Shown here one piece after another: positions 12,014 to 23,426 of a stretch of DNA of 64,000 bases. A model generated the notes under the pieces. That model saw nothing but the letters and a program-made list of their open reading frames with translations. It searched no databases and had not been told where the DNA came from. Origin of the DNA: Hedera helix (Eukaryota > Streptophyta > Magnoliopsida > Apiales > Araliaceae); contig OX359282.1 of the NCBI GenBank assembly GCA_947179155.2, positions 2,185,001 to 2,249,000 of the forward strand. The letters run 5' to 3'. Position 1 is the first letter of the stretch. Each line of letters opens with the position of its first letter. The translations under genes and the position numbers were made by a program.

Positions 12014-12607
12014 ATCCCCCACATGAATGTAAAATTGGCTTTTCTATATGCAAAACATGAATATGCAGACACTAGTTCGAGTACAGAAGAAAAGATACTT
12101 CATCGGGTTAAGTAGCCTAGTGGCTTTGAACTTGCCCTAGTAAAATCTATCGGATTTACTTGGCTAATCAGTAGACTTGATGTCTTTGAACCGTCAGCTT
12201 TTCGTGTAAACCAAGACAATAGAATTAACAAAATATCTCTTCAGACATAGTTGGTTCTCACGTTTGTGTTCATTTTGGCCTTGAAACACCTCTTGGTTCC
12301 GTGAGTATGTTAGAGAATTCAGCCTTCAAAATTCTCATAGAAGTGGCCCCCTTCTTACTCACGTAGGTGACTTCTATCAAAAGTATCCTGCAATACCCCA
12401 CTTGAACGTATTCTAGATATAAAAGTCATTAAAAGTGTCACTTATCCTTATTCTCGCGGCAGATGTGCACTGTCTCATCATAGGAATGGTTAGGAGTTAA
12501 TATCTCCTCAGTGCTTTACTGAGTACTACATAATTTGGTTTGCCCATTGAACCTAGATCTTGGGATCTCCATTCACTAAGTTGGGTTGCCACTATGACGA
12601 CTCTTAT
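12014..12607 (-). other. Copia array unit 3: polypurine tract and 3' untranslated region
   Basis: Same non-coding stretch as in units 1 and 2. Confidence 0.8.
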
Positions 12608-12674
12608 TTAAACAGTAGGCTTTAAACCCATTCCTTTCGATGAACTTTCCACTTGCTCTCTTGTTAAACCTTTC

Positions 12675-12706
<32 letters not shown>

Positions 12707-15700
12707 TACATAGTCAATTGAGATAATTCCATTTGAGAGCAATTGTCTAATTGTATTATGTCTTCGTCGTATATGACGTGACTTACCATTATATAAATGA
12801 CTCTGTGCTCTTCCAATTGCTGATTGACTATCACAATGTATACATATAGCTGGCACAGGTCTTGACCAATTTGGAATATCCTCTAAGAAATTATGAAGCC
12901 ACTCTGCTTCTTCTCCAGCTTTGTCTAAAGCAATGAACTCTGATTCCATTGTAGACCTTGCAATACAAGTTTGTTTTGAGGATTTCCAAGATACCGCTGC
13001 ACCTCCAAGGGTAAAGACATATCCACTTGTGGATTTTGAGTCTTTACTATCAGATATCCAATTAGCATCACTATATCCTTCTAATACTGCTGGATATCTC
13101 GAATAATGCAAACCATAGTTTTGAGTATATTTTAAATATCCCAAAACTCTCAAAATAGCTTTCCAGTGATCTTTACCTGGATTACTCGTATATCGACTTA
13201 ATTTGCTTACGGAATAAGCTATATCTGGTCTAGTACAGTTCATGACATACATTAAACTGCCTATTATACGAGAATACTCTAGTTGAGATATGCTATCACC
13301 TTCATGTTTGGCTAGATGAAGATTTATATCAACTGGGGTCTTGTTTAGAATTATATTATACTTATTAAATTTTTCAAGTATTTTTTCAATATAATGAGTT
13401 TGAGATAATATAATTCCATCAGAAGTTCTAGAAATCTTGATTCCTAATATCATATCAGCAATCCCTAAGTCTTTCATATCAAATCTATTAGCCAACATAC
13501 GTTTGGTAGAGTTGATAATTTCATTGTTACTACCCATGATTAACATATCATCAACATAAAGACAAATAATGACATATTCCTTTTGAGTGTTTTTGACATA
13601 AACACATTTGTCACACTCATTGATTTTAAATCCATTTGATAACATAGTATTATCAAATTTCTCATGCCATTGTTTTGGTGCTTGTTTCAATCCATACAAG
13701 GATTTAACAAGTTTGCATACCTTCCTTTGTTGTCCAGGAGCAATGAAACCTTCAGGTTGTTCCATATATATTTCTTCATCTAATTCACCATTTAAGAATG
13801 CAGTTTTTACATCCATTTGATGTATTTCAAGTCTATTTAATGATGCTATTGCTATTAGCATACGAATAGAAGTGATTCTTGTAACTGGTGAATAAGTATC
13901 AAAATAATCCAATCCCTCCTTTTGTCTATAGCCTTTAACAACAAGCCTTGCTTTGTATTTATCAATTGAACCATCAACTTTCATCTTCTTTTTGAAGATC
14001 CATTTATACCCTAAGGGTTTGGAACCTGGTGGAAGATCTACCAATTCCCATGTATGATTTTGCATAATGGATTCAATTTCACTATTAATTGCTTCTTTCC
14101 AATGAGAAGCCTCTGGAGAGGATATTGCTTCCTTGTACGTTTGAGGATTGTTTTCTAACAAATATGTTAGAAAATCTGGGCCAAAAGACGTTGAAGTCTT
14201 TGCTCTTTTGCTACGTCTAGGTTCATCCACTACAGACTCTTTGTCTATATTTTCAGGATTACCAATAGTAGCCTCCAAAGGTCTTTTGTATAAATTTGAC
14301 TTTTCATTCAAGTTATATGGAAACACATTCTCAAAAAATGATGCATCTCGCGATTCAATAAAAGTATTAATATGAATATCAGAAATTTCAGATTTATGAA
14401 CAAGAAACCGATAAGCACTACTGTTATTTGCATAACCAATGAATACACAATCAATGGTTTTTGGTCCTATCTTAACCTTTTTAGGTTTAGGAACCATTAC
14501 TTTTGCTAAACACCCCCACACTCTTAAGTATTTATAGCAAGGTCTATGACCTTTCCATAATTCATAAGGTGTTTTGTGTGTTTTCTTATGAGGAACTTTG
14601 TTAAGAATATAATTGGCAGAAAGCAAAGCTTCCCCCCACAAATTCTGAGGTGCTCCAGAACTGTTTAACATAGCATTCAACATTTCTTTCAATGTTCGGT
14701 TCTTGCGTTCAGCAATACCATTAGATTGAGGTGAATAAGGAGCAGTAGTTTGGTGAATGATACCATGAGTAGAGCATAACTCTTCAAATGGTGATTGGTA
14801 TTCACCACCTCTATCGCTTCTTATAGCCTTAATCTTTTTGTTAAGTTGATTCTCAACTTCATTTTTATAATGTTGAAACATTTCTATGGCCTCATCTTTG
14901 CTTCTTAACAAATATACATAACAGTATCTTGTGCAATCATCAATAAAAGTAATGAAATACTTTTTTCCTCCTCTTGTTTGCATAAACTTTAAATCACATA
15001 TATCAGTGTGAATTAAATCTAGAGGTTCAGTTTTTCTTTCAACGGAATGGAAAGGTAATCTTGTCATTTTAGATTCTACACAAATTTCACATTTATGCTT
15101 TGGATCAATATCAAATTTAGGCAAGAATTCTAAATTAATTAATCTACGAATTGCATTATAATTAACATGTCCTAATCTGGCATGCCACATAGTTGAAGAC
15201 TCTATCAAGTAAGCAGAAGAATTAATTTTATTATTATTATCAATAGAGTTTGGTACAATAGTCATTACATTCATCTTAAAGAGCCCATCAGACATATAGC
15301 CCTTTCCTACAAACATATCATTTTTGGTAAGTACAAATTTATCAGACACAAACACCAACTTGAAGCCATTCTTGCTAAGCAGTGACCCAGAAACTAGATT
15401 TTTACGGATATCCGACACGTGAAGCACATCGTTGAGAGTCAGTTCTTTGCCGGATGTCATTTTCAGCACAATCTTTCCACGTCCTTCAACCTTGGAACTT
15501 GAGGAATTTCCCATGAAGAGTTGTTCGTCATTTTCCACTGGTTTGTAGGTAGAGAACATCCATTTGTTGGAGCATATGTGGCGAGTAGCGCCAGTGTCCA
15601 CCCACCATTCTTTTGTGTTTCCTACCAAATTATATTCGGATACAACCGCAGAGAGATTAATGTCTGAAACATTTTCAGAAAGTTTTTCTAGTTCTGTCAT

Positions 15701-16531
15701 ATTTGCTTGAGCTTTTTGTTCTTTCTTGAAGTTCTTTGGCTTGCGACATTCATTTGATTTATGTCCTTGCTTGCCACAATTGAAGCACTTGCCTTTGAAC
15801 TTTTTCTTGGATTTGAAAGTACCTTCGCCTTCGCGCTTCCTTTTGTTGTTATTGTTTGGCCCTTGTTCTACCACATTAGCCTTTGCTTCAATGAAATTTT
15901 TCCCATTCTTCTTCTCAGATCCTCGATTGTCCTCTTCAATCCTAAGTCGCACAATCAATTCTTCAAGATTCATCTCTTTGCGTTTATGCTTAAGATAATT
16001 TTTGAAGTCTTTCCATGATGGTGGAAGTTTCTCAATCACTGCAGCAACTTGGAATGAGTCACTTAGTGACATTCCTTCAGAATGAATGTCATGTAGGATT
16101 ACTTGTAATTCTTGAACTTGGGTGATGACTGCTTTAGAATCCACCATTTTATAGTCAAGAAATCTACCGACTATGAATTTCTTCATGCCAGCATCTTCAG
16201 TTTTATATTTCTTGTCTAAAGATTCCCAAAGTTCCTTTGCAGTTTGAATTTGACAATACACATTATAAAGTGTATTGTCTAATCCATTCAATATATAATT
16301 CCTGCAAAGAAAATCAGCATGTTTCCATGCATCAACTGCAGCCACTTTCTCCTTGTCAGTTTCTCCTTCAACAAGAGTAGGACATTCCTCTTGAAGAAAT
16401 CTAGCCAAGCTCAAAGTTGTAAGATAGAAGAGCATCTTTTGTTGCCAACGCTTGAAATCTGTTCCATTGAACTTTTCAGGTTTTTCTCCATGAGACATAC
16501 TCACAGTAGGGATGGTACTAGTAGATGCCAT
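12608..16531 (-). CDS. Copia gag-pol polyprotein, array unit 3 (1307 aa, intact)
   Basis: Same frame and domains as units 1 and 2. One amino acid differs: Pro373 of units 1 and 2 is Ser here (codon near 15413), between the protease and integrase domains and away from catalytic residues. No stop or frameshift. With units 1 and 2 this gives three potentially coding gag-pol copies in 16 kb. Confidence 0.97.
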
Positions 16532-17169
16532 TTCTGTTATACAAACAGAAAGTAATTTAAGATATGTAGAAGAGAGATAAACAGAAATAAATTTCTGTTT
16601 TGTACAATAATATATATATATAAATTTTAATTATAATATAATATTAAAACAAAAAACAGAAACAAATTTCTGTAGAAAATTTAACAGAATAATCTGTACT
16701 TAAAATAAACCAAGTTTGTTAAATAAAAAATAAATAAAATTGGTTTATATGGCAATTACATAATGATATTAAATAAACTATAATTACAGAAAGAGTCTAA
16801 ATTTGCTTCAAGATTGTAGTCCCCGTAACTATAGTAAATATTTAATATGCAATAACAGAGTTACTAAATTAAGTAAGTAAATTGAAATTAGAAAGTTCAG
16901 TGTACTTACTTGGAAAAAGGAGATTGAATTTTTTGGAAAGATTAAATCCGAGTCCTTTGAATTCACAAAGTCTCCTTGAAGCAAATTTATTCCCTCACTG
17001 GTGCTAAAAGGTTTTTGAATAATTACTTCCCAAGATGAAACAGATTTCCAATCCTTAATTAGAAGCACTTCAAAATTAAGAATTCTTCGAACTCAATTTC
17101 TATGCTTTATACTCGAACTGACTATATGATGAATGCAGGAAAATGAAAGTTATTTCTGGAATTGAATGA
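16532..17169 (-). other. Copia array unit 3: 5' leader
   Basis: Copy of the leader, with one G-to-A change near 17042 relative to units 1 and 2. Putative splice sites conserved; primer site not recognised. Confidence 0.6.
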
Positions 17170-17765
17170 ATGAATGATTGCAGCACAGGCAGGTTATTTA
17201 TAGGATGAATTGTGACTGATCAGAAGGTCGTCAAAACGACGTAGTTTTGGGTCTATCAAAAGGGTGCTTCTGTTCAGAAGGGGCGCGTCTCAAAACGACA
17301 CAGTTTTGTTTCCGCTTTTGCAATAAAACTTTAAACAAAATTATATACAGTTACCCACGACCCACGACCCACGACCCACGACCCACGACCCGGCCGGGCG
17401 GGCGGCGGCGGCGCGTGTGTTCAAACCAAGCCTTAGCTAGGTCCTCTCCCTTCCACAAAAGTGGGGTGCCCCTTGGGGCCCTTCCCATTGTGCAATTATC
17501 CCATATATAAACCCTTCACATTTCCCTCATTTATTCTATGAGGGACAAGGTATTTATGACAAGTTTAAACATTTCAAGTAGATGATTTTGGAGTCAATTT
17601 TTCATTCAATACTTAATGGATTTGAACAAATAAATATACCACGTTATACTCTTTGCGGAGGAGAACGTGTTGGTACATAGACCCGACATTTTTGGAGTTT
17701 GGGTCCCACATTAATTGAGCCTAAAAAATGCTCTAATTATTTAGTTTTCAAATCCATTTCCAACA
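17170..17765 (-). repeat. Copia array LTR 4 (expanded CCCACGA allele)
   Basis: Carries five CCCACGA copies (17354-17388) and the same shortened GC run as LTR 3. LTRs 3 and 4 therefore share an allele that LTRs 1 and 2 lack. Confidence 0.8.
17196..17203 (-). promoter_or_regulatory. LTR TATA box, driving array unit 3
   Basis: CTATAAAT on the minus strand, same LTR position as in the other units. This is the last complete LTR promoter of the array. Confidence 0.65.
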
Positions 17766-18359
17766 ATCCCCCACATGAATGTAAAATTGGCTTTTCTATA
17801 TGCAAAACATGAATATGCAGACACTAGTTCGAGTACAGAAGAAAAGATACTTCATCGGGTTAAGTAGCCTAGTGGCTTTGAACTTGCCCTAGTAAAATCT
17901 ATCGGATTTACTTGGCTAATCAGTAGACTTGATGTCTTTGAACCGTCAGCTTTTCGTGTAAACCAAGACAATAGAATTAACAAAATATCTCTTCAGACAT
18001 AGTTGGTTCTCACGTTTGTGTTCATTTTGGCCTTGAAACACCTCTTGGTTCCGTGAGTATGTTAGAGAATTCAGCCTTCAAAATTCTCATAGAAGTGGCC
18101 CCCTTCTTACTCACGTAGGTGACTTCTATCAAAAGTATCCTGCAATACCCCACTTGAACGTATTCTAGATATAAAAGTCATTAAAAGTGTCACTTATCCT
18201 TATTCTCGCGGCAGATGTGCACTGTCTCATCATAGGAATGGTTAGGAGTTAATATCTCCTCAGTGCTTTACTGAGTACTACATAATTTGGTTTGCCCATT
18301 GAACCTAGATCTTGGGATCTCCATTCACTAAGTTGGGTTGCCACTATGACGACTCTTAT
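17766..18359 (-). other. Copia array unit 4: polypurine tract and 3' untranslated region
   Basis: Same non-coding stretch as in the complete units. Confidence 0.8.
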
Positions 18360-18426
18360 TTAAACAGTAGGCTTTAAACCCATTCCTTTCGATGAACTTT
18401 CCACTTGCTCTCTTGTTAAACCTTTC

Positions 18427-18458
<32 letters not shown>

Positions 18459-20189
18459 TACATAGTCAATTGAGATAATTCCATTTGAGAGCAATTGTCT
18501 AATTGTATTATGTCTTCGTCGTATATGACGTGACTTACCATTATATAAATGACTCTGTGCTCTTCCAATTGCTGATTGACTATCACAATGTATACATATA
18601 GCTGGCACAGGTCTTGACCAATTTGGAATATCCTCTAAGAAATTATGAAGCCACTCTGCTTCTTCTCCAGCTTTGTCTAAAGCAATGAACTCTGATTCCA
18701 TTGTAGACCTTGCAATACAAGTTTGTTTTGAGGATTTCCAAGATACCGCTGCACCTCCAAGGGTAAAGACATATCCACTTGTGGATTTTGAGTCTTTACT
18801 ATCAGATATCCAATTAGCATCACTATATCCTTCTAATACTGCTGGATATCTCGAATAATGCAAACCATAGTTTTGAGTATATTTTAAATATCCCAAAACT
18901 CTCAAAATAGCTTTCCAGTGATCTTTACCTGGATTACTCGTATATCGACTTAATTTGCTTACGGAATAAGCTATATCTGGTCTAGTACAGTTCATGACAT
19001 ACATTAAACTGCCTATTATACGAGAATACTCTAGTTGAGATATGCTATCACCTTCATGTTTGGCTAGATGAAGATTTATATCAACTGGGGTCTTGTTTAG
19101 AATTATATTATACTTATTAAATTTTTCAAGTATTTTTTCAATATAATGAGTTTGAGATAATATAATTCCATCAGAAGTTCTAGAAATCTTGATTCCTAAT
19201 ATCATATCAGCAATCCCTAAGTCTTTCATATCAAATCTATTAGCCAACATACGTTTGGTAGAGTTGATAATTTCATTGTTACTACCCATGATTAGCATAT
19301 CATCAACATAAAGACAAATAATGACATATTCCTTTTGAGTGTTTTTGACATAAACACATTTGTCACACTCATTGATTTTAAATCCATTTGATAACATAGT
19401 ATTATCAAATTTCTCATGCCATTGTTTTGGTGCTTGTTTCAATCCATACAAGGATTTAACAAGTTTGCATACCTTCCTTTGTTGTCCAGGAGCAATGAAA
19501 CCTTCAGGTTGTTCCATATATATTTCTTCATCTAATTCACCATTTAAGAATGCAGTTTTTACATCCATTTGATGTATTTCAAGTCTATTTAATGATGCTA
19601 TTGCTATTAGCATACGAATAGAAGTGATTCTTGTAACTGGTGAATAAGTATCAAAATAATCCAATCCCTCCTTTTGTCTATAGCCTTTAACAACAAGCCT
19701 TGCTTTGTATTTATCAATTGAACCATCAACTTTCATCTTCTTTTTGAAGATCCATTTATACCCTAAGGGTTTGGAACCTGGTGGAAGATCTACCAATTCC
19801 CATGTATGATTTTGCATAATGGATTCAATTTCACTATTAATTGCTTCTTTCCAATGAGAAGCCTCTGGAGAGGATATTGCTTCCTTGTACGTTTGAGGAT
19901 TGTTTTCTAACAAATATGTTAGAAAATCTGGGCCAAAAGACGTTGAAGTCTTTGCTCTTTTGCTACGTCTAGGTTCATCCACTACAGACTCTTTGTCTAT
20001 ATTTTCAGGATTACCAATAGTAGCCTCCAAAGGTCTTTTGTATAAATTTGACTTTTCATTCAAGTTATATGGAAACACATTCTCAAAAAATGATGCATCT
20101 CGCGATTCAATAAAAGTATTAATATGAATATCAGAAATTTCAGATTTATGAACAAGAAAACGATAAGCACTACTGTTATTTGCATAACC
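18360..20189 (-). pseudogene. Copia gag-pol, array unit 4, truncated (integrase tail, RT and RNase H only)
   Basis: The 3' half of the same polyprotein: it begins at the residue equivalent to about 698 of 1307 (GYANNSS, at the end of the integrase region) and runs to the normal stop. Reverse transcriptase with YVDD and the RNase H are present. Gag, protease, the integrase core and the 5' leader are missing, so the unit has no start codon or promoter of its own. The open frame runs a few codons past the junction to about 20201, through duplicated filler. One single-base difference from the other units was noted at 19294 (attagc for attaac). It marks the right end of the array. Confidence 0.9.
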
Positions 20190-20212
20190 AACGATAAGCA
20201 CTACTGTTATTT
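20159..20212. repeat. Array/flank junction with 23-bp templated filler duplication
   Basis: 20159-20181 is repeated at 20190-20212 (starting AACGATAAGCACTACTG), directly at the point where copia sequence stops and segment A begins. Both copies carry A where the other units have C (gaaaac for gaaacc). A short local copy at a breakpoint is typical of polymerase-theta-type or other templated end-joining. Confidence 0.85.
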
Positions 20213-20660
20213 TTTAACCGTTTAGTTCGCTAATTTAAATTTTAAACAAAAAGGTAGTTCATTAATTTAAATTTTTAAACAAAAAGGCGACGAATTTTAT
20301 TTATTTTAATTTGTTTATTACAACAAGATATATTTAACAAAAATAAGGTTTTTGAAAGAAAATTGATTAAGAAATTCTCCCCAAGAGATTGTTCATTAGG
20401 TTGTTGCTTTATCAACTGGCAGGTTGTTGTTTAATTATGAAAGGACATAACCTTATCTCACTATATATATTCACAAGATAATGTAACATAAATTTGCTGA
20501 CCCATTTTTTATTCAGAACGTTCTTCAACTTGAGGTGGTACGCATCATTTTAACGTATCAGAAAGATATACTGGTGGGCTTGATGCTTGATGTGGTGGGA
20601 CTGGCGACTGGGAACATTTTACCGTATTTTAAAAAGGTTGATGGTGCTAAAGCCTGGTGG
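20213..20660. other. Non-coding, AT-rich, copy A
   Basis: No gene recognised. It contains a diverged direct repeat of about 31 bp (20219-20285, AATTTAAATTTT...AACAAAAAGG twice) and an open stretch at 20535-20840 that starts with GTG and runs into the hairpin repeats that follow, so I do not call it a gene. B has the same at 39520-39960. Confidence 0.6.
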
Positions 20661-20935
20661 CTCGCCTGCGGAGGCATAAATTATTTTAGGAAACTGATAT
20701 TTCCGCAGGCTTTTTTGTTATTTCCACAGGGTTTACCTATAGCGACAGTTTTAAAACAGTCTATAAACCAATGGCGACCCTTTTCATATGTAAAGTGTCG
20801 CTATAGATCTATAGCGACTTTTTTAACTTATAAAGTGTAGTCATAGGTATATAGCGACGGTTTTAAAACCGTCGCTAAAAAAGGGGTCCACCTGCGAAAA
20901 TAACAAAAAACCCTGTGGAAATAGCAGTTCCCATT
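20661..20935. mobile_element. CACTA-like inverted-repeat remnant, copy A
   Basis: Dense inverted repeats: a 26-bp perfect palindrome at 20852-20877 (TAGCGACGG arms); further AGCGAC motifs at about 20741, 20772 and 20812; GCCTGCGGA near 20665 facing TCCGCAGGC near 20702; and ATTTCCACAGGG near 20723 facing its inverse near 20913. Such TAGCGACGGTTTTA hairpin series are typical of subterminal regions of plant CACTA (En/Spm) transposons. No transposase is present and no CACTA terminus or 3-bp target duplication could be assigned. Confidence 0.5.
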
Positions 20936-21362
20936 ATTTTATGCTCCATCCATCCCATAAAATTTATTAATTTATAATATGTTTAAGTTTAATATTGGTG
21001 GCATGTTAAAATTATTTTGTTGTTATAACACCCCAATCTTGTATTGTAATATGTGAATTTTTGTTGTCTATACATAGAATTAAATTACTAACAATAGTAT
21101 TTTCAATTACAACCTTTGGATGATTTTTTGCTGGACTAAAATAATCTAAGAAAATATTATTGAGAAAGTGTATTAGGTCTTGATATGCTATATTTTGTTT
21201 TAGACCCGAAATTTGACCCAAGTATTTATACATTGTATTAGAGTCGACCCTCAAAAGCTTTGGTCAAGTTATCTTTTCGGGTTGCTAGTATTATCCAACA
21301 ATGACTAGTGTGTAATTCTGATGATGATGTCAAAAATTTAAGTGGCGAGTTTGTAATAACTT

Positions 21363-21403
21363 AGTCCCACATCTAAATATGTGCAAATAATTTGTTTATA
21401 TAT
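21363..21403 (+). promoter_or_regulatory. snRNA-type USE-like motif plus TATA, copy A (orphan)
   Basis: AGTCCCACATC at 21363-21373 agrees with the plant snRNA upstream sequence element (RTCCCACATCG) except the last base, and TTTATATAT follows at 21395-21403, a gap of 21 bp. That is nearer to the Pol III (U6-type) gap than to the Pol II (U2-type) gap of about 33 bp. No snRNA is recognisable at the expected start near 21425. Conserved in B at 40646-40656. Confidence 0.35.
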
Positions 21404-21506
21404 GAGACATTGAATTACTAACAATAAGGTCTTTAAGGAAAATGTATTAGGCCTTGGTGATTTGATTCGGACTCGGGAGATGACAAGCAAAACCTGTGTT
21501 GAAATC

Positions 21507-21539
21507 AAGCATACCTTTCTCGGTTTGACTAAAGATCAA
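21507..21539 (+). pseudogene. U2 snRNA 5'-end fragment, copy A
   Basis: AAGCATACCTTTCTCGG followed by a degenerate GACTAAAGATCAA reproduces the first 30 or so bases of U2 snRNA and the four bases in front of the real gene at 30361. The stem I loop is shortened and nothing downstream matches U2, so this is a truncated copy. Confidence 0.55.
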
Positions 21540-21620
21540 ACAAATTATTTATGTTTATATTTTGCAAGGCCAGCTCTCTCAAAAGTTGCCAATGCCATCC
21601 CACTTTTGTATTAACTTGAG

Positions 21621-21812
21621 GTCATTCTCGACGGACATGTATGTTGCCTCAAGTGTTGTCGCCCCGTGTTTTCGTCAACCGCCGTCGTTATTGAATCAAA
21701 GCCGACACTCATTAGTGATGGACAGGTGACGGACTATCCGTCACCTATTATTAAAAATGTCATAGGCGATGGACAGTTCATTGCCAATTACATATAGTCC
21801 GTCGAGAATGAC
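21621..21812. mobile_element. Small terminal-inverted-repeat (MITE-like) element, copy A
   Basis: GTCATTCTCGACGGAC at 21621-21636 is the exact inverse of 21797-21812. Inside is a perfect 10-bp-arm hairpin (AGGTGACGGA / TCCGTCACCT, about 21725-21747) and further GATGGACAG motifs. At 192 bp with no coding capacity it resembles a non-autonomous DNA transposon. No clear target duplication. B carries it at 40912-41103. Confidence 0.6.
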
Positions 21813-22080
21813 TATTTTTCTTAAAAAGTATATTTTTCAAAATTATTAAAATCCCCTTTGTTTTTTTTTAATAAACCAATACTACCAATTTAACAAATAA
21901 ACCACTAAATATTAGCATCTAAATATACAATATCACACCACCAATAAACAAACTCAATCTCATAAATTTATATATAAAAATAATATGAAAACAATACTAA
22001 TATTCAAAATTTAAATGTTTAAATACATAAATATAAAGTCTTTTTATATGTCATGATTATTCTCTCATTAGACAATTTGT

Positions 22081-23426
22081 GATGCAAGCTCTGGACAAAC
22101 CCATGCGAGTCTACCAAGGGTGATGGAACTGTTTTCAATGAGTGTTGAGCCCATGCACAACATAACAAAATTGTTAGGAAATTTGTTCACAGTATAGATA
22201 CATGTCGAGGTTACACAAAAGGTACATGCATACTGAAGAGAAAAGAATGGTCAACACAAGGATAACATGAGGATCAAGCAATCACCTCAGCATGTTGAAG
22301 TATTGGAACTAAGGATGATATCACTGTCATTACTATAGGAGAAATATCTTGACGAACCTGAAATAGGAAGTTCAAAACATGGTGAAAACATTTCAATCTG
22401 CGAAGTAGTAACCATTATCAGATTTTAGCAGGGGGAAGAAGTGAACTGATAATGAGCATGCATTCACTCCTACATAACTTGGAATCAATGTAACTTCATA
22501 GGAGTTAGCAATCAATACTTAATCAGGAATGATCATCTTAAATGATTATCTTAGCATGAAAAAACTTACTTGCTTGAATAGAACCTCATACGTTTTTGTG
22601 GCGCAACGCCAAATACAAATAGGATATAGATTACGAATCTGTAATTTAGTATTGGAAACATCAGTTACCCATACATAAAACAAAGAATTTGAAATCCACA
22701 AATATTCTACATAATGTTAGAATGAACAGAAAATGCAAGAGTGCATGCCACATAATTTTTTTGGCAAATTCAAATGCATTTGCATCAAAACATAACTGCA
22801 TGCCTATTCATTTTAAAACGGATATCCAAGTACATAAAGCACACCTTCCACACAGTATATTGACATGGTATCTGAATTATATCAGAATTTGCCAACTTTT
22901 AGCTATTGCAAAATTATAGAACAACTGATACGTTTCTCCAAAAATTTGTCACCAAACTCATAATAATGTCATACGATAGAGGCAACAGATGGAAGCAAAA
23001 ATAAGTAAAGACTATATGCAGTTCAACTAAAGAAATGGACCTGGAATTCTTTTTAGAGTCTTGTTAAATAGGATCATTTTTATTATTGCAAACATATGTA
23101 AAAGCCAAAATTTTCTATGCTACTTTGGTTACAGCTATATAGAAAAAGAATGCATTCAAAGCTGTATTATGAAGAATGGTGATAATATAGCTTAAAGAGG
23201 CGAATCCACCTTGATTGCTAATTCTCCAATTGCCCTACACGCATTATTAGCCATTGAGACATTTTCCTTCAGCTTCGGAGTGTTCTGCAGAAACATATAC
23301 CTTGACTAAATGGTAATACTACTGCAAAATAATCGAAAGGATCTAGATCCAAAGTCCACTTACCAGTTGCTTAGCATCAACATCAAGAAATTCAGGCAAC
23401 CGAGGGTGCAAATGAATGGGACAAAC
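22081..23426 (-). pseudogene. Transportin-1 (karyopherin beta-2) pseudogene fragment, copy A
   Basis: Four exon-like blocks of a nuclear import receptor, in order on the minus strand. 23364-23426 encodes VCPIHLHPRLPEFLDVDAKQL and ends at a GTAAGT donor. 23210-23284 (25 codons, NTPKLKENVSMANNACRAIG then ELAIK) is preceded by a TTTCTGCAG acceptor. 22286-22357 (24 codons, starting VRQDISPIVMTVISS) has a TTTCAG acceptor. 22081-22152 is the remains of a LIENSSITLGRLAWVCPEL exon with a deletion shifting the frame after GLN. These correspond to consecutive HEAT-repeat exons near the C-terminus of plant transportin-1 as I remember the family. The family tryptophan in NNACWAIGE is Arg here, the donor after ELAIK is degraded, and exons on both sides are missing. 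It cannot make a functional importin. Confidence 0.8.

Larger units (their letters stand above)
1..20212 (-). mobile_element. Tandem array of one Ty1/copia retrotransposon with shared LTRs (3 full units, 1 truncated, plus partial LTR)
   Basis: The same block repeats head to tail: position 1 matches 5744, 11487 and 17239, giving periods of 5743, 5752 and 5752 bp. Each unit holds one LTR, a polypurine tract, a 3' untranslated stretch, a gag-pol frame and a 5' leader, all read on the minus strand. Only one LTR lies between successive coding regions, so this is LTR-internal-LTR-internal and not a row of separate insertions. No target duplication is visible between units. Units differ by a few single bases and by the copy number of a CCCACGA repeat. 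The left end is outside the window; the right end is cut inside pol. Unequal recombination between LTRs is the usual explanation; an assembly artefact cannot be excluded from sequence alone. Confidence 0.93.

Noticed and set aside
20535..20840. 101-codon plus-strand frame conserved in A and B (39838-40143)
   Set aside because: It starts with GTG, and its second half is the CACTA-like hairpin repeat. No family recognised.
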